From: CAWINX01 sp963837585
Lineage (GTDB): Bacteria > Actinomycetota > Thermoleophilia > Solirubrobacterales > 70-9
NCBI GenBank assembly: GCA_963837585.1
Contig: CAWINX010000003.1
Location: forward strand, 744,001 to 808,000
DNA: 64,000 nucleotides
Direction: 5' to 3'
Shown: one piece after another, positions 1-9,051 of the stretch
How positions within the stretch are numbered: the stretch's first letter is position 1
Layout of the letters: every line of letters begins with the position of its first letter
Translations under genes and position numbers: made by a program
Notes under the pieces: generated by a model
Seen by the model: the letters and a program-made list of their open reading frames with translations, nothing else
What the model was told of the DNA's origin: nothing
Database searches by the model: none

Positions 1-1496
1 CGGTGGACGCGCCGAAAATCACCTTCCGCGACGTCGCCGGGGTCGATGAAGCGGTCCAGGAGCTCGAGGAGATCAAGGAGTTCCTCGAGAACCCGAAGAA
101 ATTCCAGGCGCTCGGAGCCCGCATCCCCAAGGGCGTGCTGCTCTACGGCCCTCCCGGCACCGGTAAGACGCTGCTCGCCCGCGCGGTCGCCGGCGAGGCC
201 GGCGTCCCCTTCTTCTCGATCTCCGGCTCCGACTTCGTCGAGATGTTCGTCGGGGTCGGCGCCAGCCGCGTCCGCGACCTCTTCGAGCAGGCCAAGCAGA
301 ACGCTCCCTGCATCATCTTCATGGACGAGATCGACGCGGTTGGACGCCACCGCGGCGCCGGTATGGGCGGCGGCCACGACGAGCGCGAGCAGACGCTGAA
401 CCAGCTTCTGGTCGAGATGGACGGCTTCGAGATGAAGGACAACATCATCTTGATCGCCGCCACCAACCGGCCCGACATCCTCGACCCGGCGCTGCTGCGG
501 CCGGGCCGCTTCGACCGCCAGGTCGTCGTCGACCGGCCTGACCGCAAGGGTCGCAAGCACATCCTCGAGGTCCACACCCGCGGCAAGCCGCTCGCCAAGG
601 AGATCGACCTCGACGCGCTCGCCGGCCAGACCCCCGGCTTCACCGGCGCCGACCTCGCCAACCTGATCAACGAGGCGGCCCTGCTCACCGCCCGCTCCAA
701 CAGCCGTGAGATCACCATGCACGAGCTCGAGGAGGGGATCATGCGGGTGATCGCCGGGCCCGAGAAGAAGACACGGGTAATGAGCGAGAAGGAGAGGCTG
801 ATCACCGCCTTCCACGAACTCGGTCACGCGATCGTCGGCCACCTGCTTCCCAATTGCGATCCGGTCCACAAGATCTCGATCATCAGTCGCGGCCAGGCGC
901 TTGGCTACACGATCTCCCTGCCGACCGAGGACAAGTTCCTGACCAGCCGCGCCGAGCTGACCGACACGATGGCGATGACGCTCGGGGGCCGCGCCGCCGA
1001 GGAGATCGTCTTCGGCGAGATCACCACCGGCGCCTCCAACGACCTCGAGAAGGTGACCGAGACCGCGAAGCAGATGGTGATGCGCTTCGGCATGTCGGAG
1101 CGACTCGGCCCGCGGGTCTTCGGCCATGATCGCGGCCAGCCGTTCCTCGGCCGCGAGTTCTCCTCCGAGCCCGATTACTCCGACGAGATCGCCCGTGAGA
1201 TCGACGACGAGATCCGCCGCATCGTCGAGGGCGCCCACCAGACCGCCAAGGATCTGCTCACCGAGAAGCGCGACGATCTCGACCGGATCTCGAAAATCCT
1301 TTTGGATCGGGAGACGATCGACGCCGATCAGTTCCTCGCCCTGCTCGACGGCAAGCCCGAGGCCGAGGTCTTCGTCGACGACGAGGAGCCCTCGAAGCCG
1401 GTCGAGCCGGCCCCGGCGCCGGAGCGCGCCCAGCGCGAGGGCGCCCGCCCGACACCCCGGCCGCGTCCAGGATTCGCCGGCGGCGACGCCAGCTAG
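1..1496 (+). CDS. ftsH: FtsH ATP-dependent zinc metalloprotease, 5' end cut by window edge
   Basis: Membrane-anchored AAA+ protease that extracts and degrades membrane and regulatory proteins. The visible frame begins at the linker before the AAA domain, so the two N-terminal membrane helices lie outside the window; the GTG at 3 is an internal codon. Counting from it, Walker A GPPGTGKT is at about 49-56, Walker B IIFMDEID at 104-111, and the zinc-binding HELGH motif at 271-275. The last 40 residues are a Pro/Glu/Arg-rich tail. It is followed after 4 bases by folP, as expected for the conserved ftsH-fol cluster. Identity is certain; only the N terminus is missing. Confidence 0.97.
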   Translation, partial: VDAPKITFRDVAGVDEAVQELEEIKEFLENPKKFQALGARIPKGVLLYGPPGTGKTLLARAVAGEAGVPFFSISGSDFVEMFVGVGASRVRDLFEQAKQNAPCIIFMDEIDAVGRHRGAGMGGGHDEREQTLNQLLVEMDGFEMKDNIILIAATNRPDILDPALLRPGRFDRQVVVDRPDRKGRKHILEVHTRGKPLAKEIDLDALAGQTPGFTGADLANLINEAALLTARSNSREITMHELEEGIMRVIAGPEKKTRVMSEKERLITAFHELGHAIVGHLLPNCDPVHKISIISRGQALGYTISLPTEDKFLTSRAELTDTMAMTLGGRAAEEIVFGEITTGASNDLEKVTETAKQMVMRFGMSERLGPRVFGHDRGQPFLGREFSSEPDYSDEIAREIDDEIRRIVEGAHQTAKDLLTEKRDDLDRISKILLDRETIDADQFLALLDGKPEAEVFVDDEEPSKPVEPAPAPERAQREGARPTPRPRPGFAGGDAS

Positions 1497-1500
1497 ACCG

Positions 1501-2283
1501 ATGGAGTTGATGGGGGTGGTCAACGTCACCCCCGACTCGTTTTCGGACGGGGGGATGTTTCTGGAGCCCGAGGCGGCGATCGCGCATGGCGCGCAGCTGG
1601 CTCGGGAGGGGGCGGCGATCCTCGACGTCGGGGGGGAGTCGACCCGGCCCGGGGCGGAGGAGGTCAGCGCCGAGGAGGAGCTGGCGCGGACGCAGCCGGT
1701 CGTCTCGGACCTGGCGGCCCTCGGGCATCGGGTCTCGATCGACACCTCGAAGGCGGCGGTGGCCGCGGCGGCGCTCGAGGCCGGTGCGACGATCGTCAAC
1801 GACGTCACCGCCCTGCGCAGCGATCCGGAGATCGCGGCGCTCTGCGCCGAGCGCGACGCCGGCCTCGTCCTCATGCACATGCAGGGGACTCCGCGCACGA
1901 TGCAGGCGGCCCCGAACTACGACGACGTGGTCGACGAGGTCAAGGCCTTCCTGGCCCAGCGGACGGAGGCGGCCGTCGCGGCCGGTGTCGCGGAGGAGAG
2001 GATCTGGCTCGACCCCGGGATCGGCTTCGGCAAGACGCTGGAGCACAACCTCGAGCTGCTGCGCCGGCTCGGCGAGCTGCGGGAGTTGGGTCGGCCGCTC
2101 GTCGTCGGCACCTCGCGCAAGAGCTTCATCGGCAAGATCGACGGCTCGGAGGCCGGCGAGCGGATCGGCGGCACGATCGCATCCAGCGTCCTCGCCGCGG
2201 CGCAGGGAGCCGACGTGCTCCGCGTCCACGACGTCGCCGAGGTGGCTGAGGCGATCAAGGTCGCCGCAGCGGTGCTGGGGTAG
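1501..2283 (+). CDS. folP: Dihydropteroate synthase
   Basis: Condenses 6-hydroxymethyl-dihydropterin diphosphate with p-aminobenzoate in folate synthesis and is the sulfonamide target. The 260-residue product has the family signature NVTPDSFSDGG at residues 8-18, GGESTRPGA for pterin diphosphate binding, NDVTAL, and a C-terminal GTSRKSFIG segment. The ATG at 1501, 4 bases after the ftsH stop, gives the normal length. It forms a tight operon with folB and folK downstream. No folE lies between ftsH and folP, unlike many other Actinobacteria. Confidence 0.96.
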   Translation: MELMGVVNVTPDSFSDGGMFLEPEAAIAHGAQLAREGAAILDVGGESTRPGAEEVSAEEELARTQPVVSDLAALGHRVSIDTSKAAVAAAALEAGATIVNDVTALRSDPEIAALCAERDAGLVLMHMQGTPRTMQAAPNYDDVVDEVKAFLAQRTEAAVAAGVAEERIWLDPGIGFGKTLEHNLELLRRLGELRELGRPLVVGTSRKSFIGKIDGSEAGERIGGTIASSVLAAAQGADVLRVHDVAEVAEAIKVAAAVLG

Positions 2284-2294
2284 GTTGCTGCCCA

Positions 2295-2717
2295 ATGGAA
2301 GCTCACGGCAACGGGGTCGAGTCGAGCGTCGAGGTGGAGCTGCGCGGCCTCTCGATCTACACCCATCACGGCGTCAGCGAGGCCGAGCGCGAGGTCGGCC
2401 AGCGCCTCGAGTTCGACGTCTCCTTCGACGTCCCCGACTGCGATGCGGTGCTCACCGACCGGCTCGAGGACACGGTCGACTACGCGCAGGTCTGCGACAT
2501 CGTCGCCCTGGCCGCGACAGAGCGCAACTACAAGACGCTGGAGCGGCTCGCCCAGGTGGTTGGAGAGCGCCTGATGGAACGCTACGGCTGCGAGTCGGTC
2601 CGGGTCCGGGCCGCGAAGCCGGAGCCGCCGCTTCCCCTCGCCATCCAGGAGGTCGCCGTGGAGGTCACCCACGAGCGCGCTCTGGAAGAGGCCGAGGGCG
2701 ACGACGAAGGGGAGTAG
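2295..2717 (+). CDS. folB: Dihydroneopterin aldolase
   Basis: Cleaves dihydroneopterin to hydroxymethyl-dihydropterin and glycolaldehyde. The 140-residue protein has the short FolB fold with GLSIYTHHGVSEAER near residue 18, the central DTVDYAQV segment, and a conserved ERLAQVVGERL helix. Family members run to about 120 residues; the extra length is an acidic C-terminal tail ending EEAEGDDEGE. It starts 11 bases after folP, and its TAG stop overlaps the GTG start of folK by one base, which indicates translational coupling. Confidence 0.94.
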   Translation: MEAHGNGVESSVEVELRGLSIYTHHGVSEAEREVGQRLEFDVSFDVPDCDAVLTDRLEDTVDYAQVCDIVALAATERNYKTLERLAQVVGERLMERYGCESVRVRAAKPEPPLPLAIQEVAVEVTHERALEEAEGDDEGE

Positions 2718-3208
2718 TGCCGGCCGTGCGGATCGGCTACCTCGGGCTCGGCTCGAACGTCGGCGACCGCGAAGGCCACCTGCGCGCCGCGGTGCGGATG
2801 CTGGAAGAGGGAGGCGTCGAGGTCGAGGCGGTTTCTTCGAGCTATGAGACCGAGCCGGTGGGGGAGGTGCTCGATCAGCCCGACTTCCTCAACGCGGCGA
2901 TCCGCATCCGCACCGAGCTGGAGCCGGAAGAGCTGCTCGACCTCTGCAAGTCGGTGGAGGCCGAGCGCGGCCGCGTCCTCGACGCTCCCCGCCACAGCCC
3001 CCGCCCGCTGGACATCGACCTGCTGCTGCTCGGCGACCTGGAGTTGGAGACCGAGCGCCTCACCCTGCCGCACCGCGAGGTGACGACCCGTCGTTTCGTC
3101 CTCGCGCCCCTGCTGGAGTCGAATCCGGAGCTGGCGCTGCCGGACGGGACGCGCCTCGCTGAGGCCCTGGCGTCGCTAGGCGGCGGCCAGCGAGTTCAGC
3201 GGCTCTAG
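2717..3208 (+). CDS. folK: 2-amino-4-hydroxy-6-hydroxymethyldihydropteridine diphosphokinase
   Basis: Transfers diphosphate from ATP to hydroxymethyl-dihydropterin, making the FolP substrate. The 163-residue product shows the HPPK hallmarks: YLGLGSNVGDR near the N terminus, the loop ending in QPDFLNAA, and the signature RPLDIDLLLLG followed by LPHREVTTRRFVLAPL. The GTG at 2717 overlaps the folB stop; a second in-frame GTG at 2726 is an alternative start. The last 33 bases overlap convergently with the GST-like gene on the opposite strand. Confidence 0.94.
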   Translation: MPAVRIGYLGLGSNVGDREGHLRAAVRMLEEGGVEVEAVSSSYETEPVGEVLDQPDFLNAAIRIRTELEPEELLDLCKSVEAERGRVLDAPRHSPRPLDIDLLLLGDLELETERLTLPHREVTTRRFVLAPLLESNPELALPDGTRLAEALASLGGGQRVQRL

Positions 3209-3928
3209 CCAGGCGGGCGGAAGGATCGGCGGTGCGTCTCCGGGGTAGTCGGGAATGACGCGGCGCGCGAAGCTGCCCGCCGGACGGGCGTCGATGGCGG
3301 GGCGCAGGTCCTGCAGTGTCATCGCCAGGCGCAGCGAGGGAGCGATCTGGTAATCGGCGGCGTTGAGCTGCTCGCCGTCCAGCACGCCGGCCGCGATCCA
3401 GGCGTCGATCCGATCGAGGAAGCCGACCAGCAGCTCGATGTCCCTGCGCACGTTCTCGTCGCCGGCGTCGTTGTAGTGGGCGGTCAGCGCCACGACCGGC
3501 CCCGCGGTGGCGACAGCGAGGCCGATCGGGATGCCCAGCTTCGCGCCTTCCGAGTAGCTGCGAAGCGGCGCCTTGTCCTTCTTCAACGCCCACCAGACGA
3601 TCTGGCGGATCGGGTGCTGCAGCTCCTCGTCGCCGAAGCGCTCAGCCTCCTCGACGGCGGCTCGCTTGTCGGGATCGGAGGGGAAGAGAGGCGGCTCGGG
3701 CCGGAGCCGGTCGAGCTCCCGGGCGATCTCCCGCGAGCCCTGGACCCTGCGGCCGTCGATCTTCAGCGCCGGCACGGTTTGCTTCGCGAAGCCGAGCCCG
3801 CGCACCACCGCCTTCGACACCACCGGGAAGAGGTCCGTGCGCTTGAAGGGGATCCCCTTCGCCTTCATCATCGCCTGCACGGCCACGCCTGGATGCGATC
3901 CGGGAATCGTGTAGAGCCTCACCTTCAC
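3176..3928 (-). CDS. Glutathione S-transferase-like protein (intact copy)
   Basis: A 250-residue protein with an N-terminal thioredoxin-fold segment (MKVRLYTIPGSHP, then TVPALKIDGRRVQGSREIA, the usual cis-Pro and Ser binding patch of GSTs) and an all-helical C-terminal half. The GTG start at 3928 overlaps the stop of the upstream chimeric frame. A second, badly damaged copy of the same gene lies upstream on the same strand (4417-5192), so the locus is a tandem duplication split by an IS110 remnant. Actinobacteria usually use mycothiol rather than glutathione, so the thiol used is unknown. Confidence 0.8.
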   Translation of the reverse strand: MKVRLYTIPGSHPGVAVQAMMKAKGIPFKRTDLFPVVSKAVVRGLGFAKQTVPALKIDGRRVQGSREIARELDRLRPEPPLFPSDPDKRAAVEEAERFGDEELQHPIRQIVWWALKKDKAPLRSYSEGAKLGIPIGLAVATAGPVVALTAHYNDAGDENVRRDIELLVGFLDRIDAWIAAGVLDGEQLNAADYQIAPSLRLAMTLQDLRPAIDARPAGSFARRVIPDYPGDAPPILPPAWLEPLNSLAAA

Positions 3929-4560
3929 GGTTGCTTATTACAACGCTTGCGCGAAGGCATGCCTCCTGAGAGTCGACGGTGCTCACGGATCTCCTCTTTC
4001 AGAATCGACCAAAGCTTCCAGACTCGACGGGCCAGGTGACGCTTGAGGCAGCGTATGGCCTCGATCCTGGACTTGCCTTCGGACTGCTTTTTAGCCAGGT
4101 AGTCGCGGGCGGGAGGATGCACGCGGCCCTGGGTCACCGCGATGCGGTGAAGGGCGCAGTTGAGCTGGCGATTTCCGCCACGATCGAGCCGGTGGCGAAC
4201 GCGCTTGCCCGAGGAGGCTGGAATCGGCGCGACCCCGGCCAGTCGTGCCAGTTTTGCATCGGTGCCAAAGCGAGCTGCCCCGGCGGTCTCGGCGAGGAGC
4301 TTGGCGGCGGTCAGGACCCCGCAGCCCGGAAGGTCGAGCAGCGCCGGGGCCTGGGTGCCCACCAGGGCACCGATCTCACGTTGCAGCTCAGCGGCGCGCT
4401 TGGTGCGTCGCGAAGCGCCGGCCAGCGAGCTCAGCGGCTCTAGCCAGGCGGGCGGGAGCACGGGCGGCGTGTCGCCGTTGAAGTTGGGAATCGACGCGCC
4501 GCGCGAGGCAGACCGGCCGGCCGGTCGTCGATCGATGGACGCAGGTCCTGCAGGTCTCAT
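3925..4560 (-). CDS. Chimeric reading frame: GST tail joined to IS110-family transposase C-terminal domain
   Basis: A 211-residue open frame. Residues about 15-48 match the C terminus of the neighbouring GST (PPAWLEPLSSLAG versus PPAWLEPLNSLAA). From residue 49 the sequence is the C-terminal domain of an IS110-type transposase: LDLPGCGVLTAAKLL, LAGVAPIPASSGKRVRHRL, RGGNRQLNCALHRI and KSRIEAIRCLKRHLAR. The catalytic DEDD RuvC-like half of an IS110 transposase is absent, so it cannot be an active transposase. Its TGA overlaps the GTG of the intact GST gene. It is most likely a non-functional scar rather than a working gene. Confidence 0.7.
   Translation of the reverse strand: MRPAGPASIDRRPAGRSASRGASIPNFNGDTPPVLPPAWLEPLSSLAGASRRTKRAAELQREIGALVGTQAPALLDLPGCGVLTAAKLLAETAGAARFGTDAKLARLAGVAPIPASSGKRVRHRLDRGGNRQLNCALHRIAVTQGRVHPPARDYLAKKQSEGKSRIEAIRCLKRHLARRVWKLWSILKEEIREHRRLSGGMPSRKRCNKQP
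3929..4416 (-). mobile_element. IS110-family insertion sequence remnant
   Basis: This segment encodes only the transposase_20-type C-terminal domain of an IS110/IS1111-family element. It begins exactly where similarity to the GST copy stops, at about 4416, and ends at the start of the intact GST gene at 3928. IS110 elements usually lack terminal inverted repeats, and none are seen here. The left half of the element, with the DEDD catalytic domain, is gone. The boundaries are inferred from where the protein similarity changes. Confidence 0.7.
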
Positions 4561-5192
4561 TGCAAGGCGCAGGGTAGGCGCGATCTGGAAAGTCGGCGGC
4601 GTTCAGCTGTTCGCCGTCGAGCACGCCGGCCGCGATCCAGGCATCGATCTTCTCCAGCATCTCCGCCGAGCAGCTGCGAGGTTGTCTGCGAACGACCTCG
4701 TCGATGGCGCCGTGATAACGGGCGTAAGACGATCATGATCGGCGGCGCGGTTGCGACAGCCGACTCCGATCGGCGATTCCCAGCTTTGTGCCCTCCAGAG
4801 TAGCTGCGCTGCGGAGGCCAGACACTTCTTGATCGCCCACGAGAGCGATCTGGCGTACCGGGTGCTGGAATTCCTCGTCGCCGCAGCGTTCCGCTTCGAG
4901 CGACGGCCGAGCGCTTCTCGGCGTCGCCGGGGAAGAGCGGCGGGTCGGGCTTGATCCGCTCCAGCTCGCGTGGCGATTTCGCGTGAGCCCTGAACCTTGC
5001 GACCGTCGATTTTCATCGCCGGCACCGTTGCCTTTCGGAAACCCCATCGCCCGCAGGATCGGCTTCGGCGCCGACGGTGACGAGGTCTCTCCGCTTATAC
5101 GGAATGCCCTTGTAGCCAGGAGCATCGCCTCGCACTGCCACGACCGGATGGGAGCCGGGAATCGAGTAGAGCCGCACCTTCACGCGCGCCAT
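4417..5192 (-). pseudogene. Degraded duplicate of the GST-like gene
   Basis: Reading from the ATG at 5192, the product begins MARVKVRLYSIPGSHP, nearly the same as the intact GST at 3176-3928. Further matches are scattered over all three minus-strand frames: KIDGRKVQGSREIA, ERCGDEEFQHPVRQI, KIDAWIAAGVLDGEQLNAAD and the terminal PPAWLEPLSSLAG. At least five frame changes are needed to restore the protein, far more than in any other gene here, so this is real decay and not only sequencing error. The 3' end runs in frame into the IS110 remnant. Confidence 0.8.
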
Positions 5193-5242
5193 CCTATGCG
5201 CTTGGAGACTCAGAGCCGGCGTTTCCGGCGATAATCCCCCGA

Positions 5243-6017
5243 ATGCTTCTTGCGGTCGATGTCGGAAACACCCAGACTCACCTCGGCGCCTTCGATGGCG
5301 AGCGCCTCGTCGAGCACTGGCGCTTCCAGACCCGCTCGGGCGCGACCGGCGATGAGCTGGCCGAGCGGATCGCCGGCCTCTTCTCGCTCTGCGGAATGTC
5401 CTTCGACGAGGTCGAGTCCGTTTGCGTCTCCTCGGTGGTGCCGCCGCTCGGCAGCCAGTTCGAGCAGCTCTCCGAGCGCTATCTGAAGGCCGATTGCCTG
5501 ACGATCGAGCCCGGCGTGAAGACCGGGATGCCGATCCGGATCGAGAATCCGCTCGAGGTCGGCGCCGATCGCCTCGTCAACGCGATCGCGGCCTACGAGC
5601 GGTTCGGGGGGGCCTGCGTTTCAGTCGACTTCGGTACCGGCATCAACATCGACGCGGTCTCCGCCGACGGCGAGTACCTGGGGGGCGCGATCGGCCCCGG
5701 CCTGGCACCATCGTTCAGCGCCCTGATTGAGACGGGCTGCCCGGATTACCCGCATGGACCTCGAAGAGCCGAAGGAAGCGATCGGTCGCTCGACCCGCGC
5801 GGCGATCAACTCCGGCTTCATCTTCGGCTTTGCCGGATTGATCGACGGCATCGTCCGCCGCATCGAAGATGAGCTGCCGAACCCGCGGGTCCTGGCCACC
5901 GGCGGCTATGCGGCGACGGTCGTCCCCTTCACCGAGACGATCGACGAGGTCGACGACTTGCTTACCCTGAAGGGGCTGCGCCTCATCCATGAACGAAACG
6001 CGCCCCCAGCTGACTGA
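5243..6017 (+). CDS. coaX: Type III pantothenate kinase (one frameshift near 5726)
   Basis: First step of CoA synthesis. The N-terminal frame starts MLLAVDVGNTQTHLG, the phosphate-binding loop of the ASKHA fold, continues with VCVSSVVPPL and ENPLEVGADRLVNAIAAYE, and has VDFGTGINID as the second phosphate motif. Near 5726 the frame shifts by one base (an extra A or equivalent) and the protein continues as RRAARITRMDLEEPKEAIGRS, FGFAGLIDGIV and ATGGYA to the stop at 6017. The total of 258 codons after correction fits the family. Its 3' end overlaps dus by 29 bases. In Bacillus coaX also follows ftsH. Confidence 0.9.
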
Positions 6018-6989
6018 TCCGTTCCGGATCGCCGACGTCGAGATTGCCAATCGCGTCCTCCTGGCCCCGCTGGCCGGGATCGGCAACTGGTTCGTGCGCC
6101 TGCAGGCAAAACGCCACGGCGCCGGCCTGGCGGTCTCGGAGATGGTCTCCAGCTTCGGCCTGCATCACCGCAACGAGCGCACCCTGCGCGAGCTGATGCG
6201 GATCCACCCCGACGAGCACCCCGTCTCGATCCAGCTCTTCGGCCACGACGCCGAGGTGATGCGCTCCGGCGCGGCGATCGCCGCCGAGGCCGGCGCCGAC
6301 CTGATCGACATCAACATGGGATGTCCCGTCCGCAAGGTGCGAAAGACGGGCGCCGGCGCCGAGTTGCTGCGCGACCACGATTTGGCGTTGGCGCTGGCGC
6401 GCGGCGCCTCCGAGGGCAGCGGGCTTGCCGGTAACGGTGAAGCTGCGCTCCGGGATCGAGCCCGGCGACCGCTCCGGCTTCGAGCTGGCGCTGCGCCTCG
6501 TCGAGGAGGCCGGCGTGGCGGCGATCGGCTTCCACCCGCGCGCCGCGAAGGTCGGGCACAAAGGCGTCCCCGACTACGCGCTCACCGACGAGCTGGCCGA
6601 GCGGATCGACGTGCCGGTGATCGTCTCCGGCGGCCTGCGCAGCGCCGACGCCGCGCGCCGCGCCTACGAGGAGTCCGGCGCCGACGCGGTGATGATCGCC
6701 CGCGGCGCGCTCGGCAACCCCTGGGTCTTCGAGGAGCTGACCGGACGCCGCGCCGCGCCGCCCGGCCCGCGAGGAGATCGCGACCGAGCTGCTCTGGGTG
6801 ATCGACCGCGCCGAGGAGCACTTTGGCGAGGAGCGGGCGTCGCGATACCTGCGCAAGTTCTACCCCTGGTACATGGAGCCGCTCGACGCTCCCACGGCGG
6901 TGGCAGACGAGCTTCAGCGCAGCGCCGACCTGGCGCGCGCTCGCGAGCTGATCGCCTCCTTGGCCGCGCCTGTGGGCGCACTTTCTTGA
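5989..6989 (+). CDS. dus: tRNA-dihydrouridine synthase (frameshifts near 6420 and 6770)
   Basis: FMN enzyme reducing uridine to dihydrouridine in tRNA D-loops. Successive frames give LLAPLAGIGNWFVR and the DIDINMGCPVRKV catalytic region with its Cys, then LPVTVKLRSGIEPGDRSG, VIVSGGLRSADAARR and MIARGALGNPW for FMN binding, then REEIATELLWVIDRAEEHFG and the C-terminal helices. Two single-base breaks, one at the GGG near 6420 and one in the C/G-rich stretch near 6770, separate the three frames. Corrected length is about 333 residues, normal for DusB. It precedes greA and lysS, as in the ancestral gene order. Confidence 0.9.
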
Positions 6990-7014
6990 GCGGTAAGTCT
7001 GGCCTCGCTATATT
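6986..7014 (+). promoter_or_regulatory. Candidate sigma-70-type promoter of greA
   Basis: TTGAGC at 6986-6991 and TATATT at 7009-7014 are separated by 17 bases. The -35 box overlaps the dus stop codon. Transcription would start near 7021, about 30 bases before the greA start. Prediction is from consensus only. Confidence 0.45.
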
Positions 7015-7050
7015 TCCGCGCTCCCTGCAAGCAAAGTGAGGTCAGGACAA

Positions 7051-7530
7051 GTGAGTCGCCAGTCCGTCATTACCCCGGAAGGGCTCGAGAAACTCAAAGA
7101 GGAAATCGAGCACCTCTCGACCACGAAACGACGCGAGGTCGCGGAGCGGATCAAGGAGGCGCGCGAGTTCGGCGACATCTCCGAGAACGCCGAGTACGAC
7201 GACGCCAAGAACGAGCAGGCGTTGCTCGAGCAACGCATCGCCCAGCTCGAGGAGCGGTTGCGCCGCGCCACCGTGATCGACGAGAAGGCCCTCGGCACCG
7301 ACGAGGTCAAATTCGGCTCGATCGTTCACGTCAAAGACCAGAAGACCGGCGACTCCCAGAAATTCCAGATCGTCGGCTCGACCGAGGCGAACCCGGTTGA
7401 GCACAAGCTCTCCAACGAGTCGCCGATCGGCAAGGCGTTGGTCGGCCGCAAGCGCAACGACGTGGTCAGCGTCGAGGTTCCGCGCGGGCCGAAGAAGAAA
7501 CTCAAAATCACCAAAATCGAGACCGCGTAG
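7051..7530 (+). CDS. greA: Transcription elongation factor GreA
   Basis: Rescues backtracked RNA polymerase by stimulating transcript cleavage. The product has the N-terminal coiled coil with LTPEGLEKL-like start (SVITPEGLEKLKEEIEHL), the conserved tip motif GDISENAEYDDAKNEQ carrying the acidic residues, and the C-terminal FKBP-like domain with FGSIVHV, SPIGKALVGR and a VEVPRGPKKKLKI end. The start is set at GTG 7051 because AGGTCAGGA lies a few bases upstream; the GTG at 7036 in the same frame would add five residues. Length about 159 residues, typical. Confidence 0.95.
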   Translation: MSRQSVITPEGLEKLKEEIEHLSTTKRREVAERIKEAREFGDISENAEYDDAKNEQALLEQRIAQLEERLRRATVIDEKALGTDEVKFGSIVHVKDQKTGDSQKFQIVGSTEANPVEHKLSNESPIGKALVGRKRNDVVSVEVPRGPKKKLKITKIETA

Positions 7531-7552
7531 CTGCCTGTAGGGTCGGGCTCGC

Positions 7553-9031
7553 ATGACCGAGCCTGAGCAGCCGAAGCTCTCGGATGTGCTCGCCGACCGG
7601 CGGGCGAAGCTTGAGCGCCTGCGCGAGGCCGGAGTCGAGCCCTTCCCGCACGGGTTCGCCGAGCGTGAGGACATCGCCGAGGTGCGAGCGGCTCATGAGG
7701 GGCTGGCGCCGGGGGTGGAGACCGAGTCACGGCACCGGGTCGCGGGGCGAATCGTCGCGCGGCGCGGTCACGGCAAGGCCTGCTTCATCGACCTTCGCGA
7801 CGGCAGCGGACAGATCCAGATCCACGCCCGCGAGGATCTGCTCGGCGCCGAGCCATATGAGGTCCTGGTCGATCTTGATCTCGGCGACATCGTCGGGGTC
7901 GAGGGGACGGCGCTTGCAACTCGGCGCGGTGGGGAATTGACCCTGGCGATCGACCGCTGGCGACTGCTCTCGAAGAGCCTGCGGCCGCCGCCGGACAAGT
8001 TCCACGGCCTCGAGGACACCGAGACGCGCTACCGCCGTCGCGAGTTGGACCTGATCGCCAACGAGGAGTCGCGCGTGGTCTTCGCCACCCGGTCGCGCAC
8101 GATCGGCGAGGTGCGGCGCTGGCTCGATGACCACGGCTTCGTCGAAGTCGAGACGCCGGTCCTGCAGCCGCTCTACGGCGGCGCCTTGGCACGGCCGTTC
8201 ACCACCCACCACAACGCTCTCGACCGCGACTTCTACCTGCGGATCGCCACTGAGCTGTACCTGAAGCGGCTGGTTGTCGGCGGCATCGACCGCGTCTACG
8301 AGCTGGGCAAGGACTTCCGCAACGAGGGCGTGTCGCACAAGCACAACCCCGAATTCACGATGCTCGAGTGGTACGAGGCATACGCCGACTACGGCAAGAC
8401 CGCCCACGACCTCGAGCTGCTGGTCGCCGAGGTGGCCGAGCGGGTGCTCGGCACGACCGAGGTGGAGCGCGATGGGGTGACGATCGATTTCGCCCCGCCC
8501 TGGAAGCGGCTGACGCTGCGCGAGGCGATCCTCGAGCGCGCCGGGGTCGACATCGCCGAGCATCCGACCCGCGAGGCGTTGGCCGCCGCGATGGGCACCG
8601 AGCCCGACCCGGCCGAAGGTTGGGGCAAGCTGGTCGACGGCCTGCTCTCCAAGTCGGTGGAGCCGGAGTTGATCCAGCCCACCTTCCTGCTCGACTATCC
8701 GGTCGAGTTGTCGCCGTTCGCGAAGGCGCATCGCTCCGAGGAGGGCCTGGTGGAGCGCTGGGAGGCCTTTGTCGGCGGCGTCGAGATCGCCAACTCGTTC
8801 AGCGAGCTGAACGACCCCGACGAGCAGCGCCGCCGTTTCGAGCAGCAGCGCGCCGAGTCCGAGCGCGGCGATGAGGAGGCGCAGCCCTACGACGAGGCAT
8901 TCGTCGAGGCGCTCGAGCAGGGAATGCCGCCGACCGGCGGCGTCGGCCTCGGGATCGACCGCCTGGTGATGATGCTGACCGGGGCACAATCGCTGCGCGA
9001 AGTGGTGCTGTTCCCGGCGATGCGGGACTGA
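7553..9031 (+). CDS. lysS: Lysyl-tRNA synthetase, class II
   Basis: Charges tRNA-Lys. The 492-residue product has an N-terminal OB fold (VAGRIVARRGHGKACFIDLRD) and a class II catalytic core: motif 1 around FVEVETPVLQP, motif 2 ELGKDFRNEGVSHKHNPEF with its invariant Arg, and motif 3 GVGLGIDRLVMMLTG near the C terminus. The ATG at 7553 follows greA by 22 bases. A compact hairpin at 9036-9051 lies directly after the stop. The gene is complete with no frame break. Confidence 0.97.
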   Translation: MTEPEQPKLSDVLADRRAKLERLREAGVEPFPHGFAEREDIAEVRAAHEGLAPGVETESRHRVAGRIVARRGHGKACFIDLRDGSGQIQIHAREDLLGAEPYEVLVDLDLGDIVGVEGTALATRRGGELTLAIDRWRLLSKSLRPPPDKFHGLEDTETRYRRRELDLIANEESRVVFATRSRTIGEVRRWLDDHGFVEVETPVLQPLYGGALARPFTTHHNALDRDFYLRIATELYLKRLVVGGIDRVYELGKDFRNEGVSHKHNPEFTMLEWYEAYADYGKTAHDLELLVAEVAERVLGTTEVERDGVTIDFAPPWKRLTLREAILERAGVDIAEHPTREALAAAMGTEPDPAEGWGKLVDGLLSKSVEPELIQPTFLLDYPVELSPFAKAHRSEEGLVERWEAFVGGVEIANSFSELNDPDEQRRRFEQQRAESERGDEEAQPYDEAFVEALEQGMPPTGGVGLGIDRLVMMLTGAQSLREVVLFPAMRD

Positions 9032-9035
9032 ACGG

Positions 9036-9051
9036 CGGCCAAAAGGCCGCT
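9036..9051 (+). terminator. Hairpin after lysS, possible terminator
   Basis: GCGGCC at 9036-9041 pairs perfectly with GGCCGC at 9046-9051 around an AAAA loop, 5 bases after the lysS stop. A short T-rich stretch (ACTTTTC) follows at about 9059. The T tract is weak and offset, so a terminator is plausible but not proven. Confidence 0.45.

Noticed and set aside
4417..4954. Short plus-strand frames over the degraded GST copy
   Set aside because: They are antisense to the GST similarity, which is clear on the minus strand in pieces.
7727..8989. Open frame of 420 codons on the minus strand opposite lysS
   Set aside because: Antisense shadow of lysS with no domain or ribosome site.
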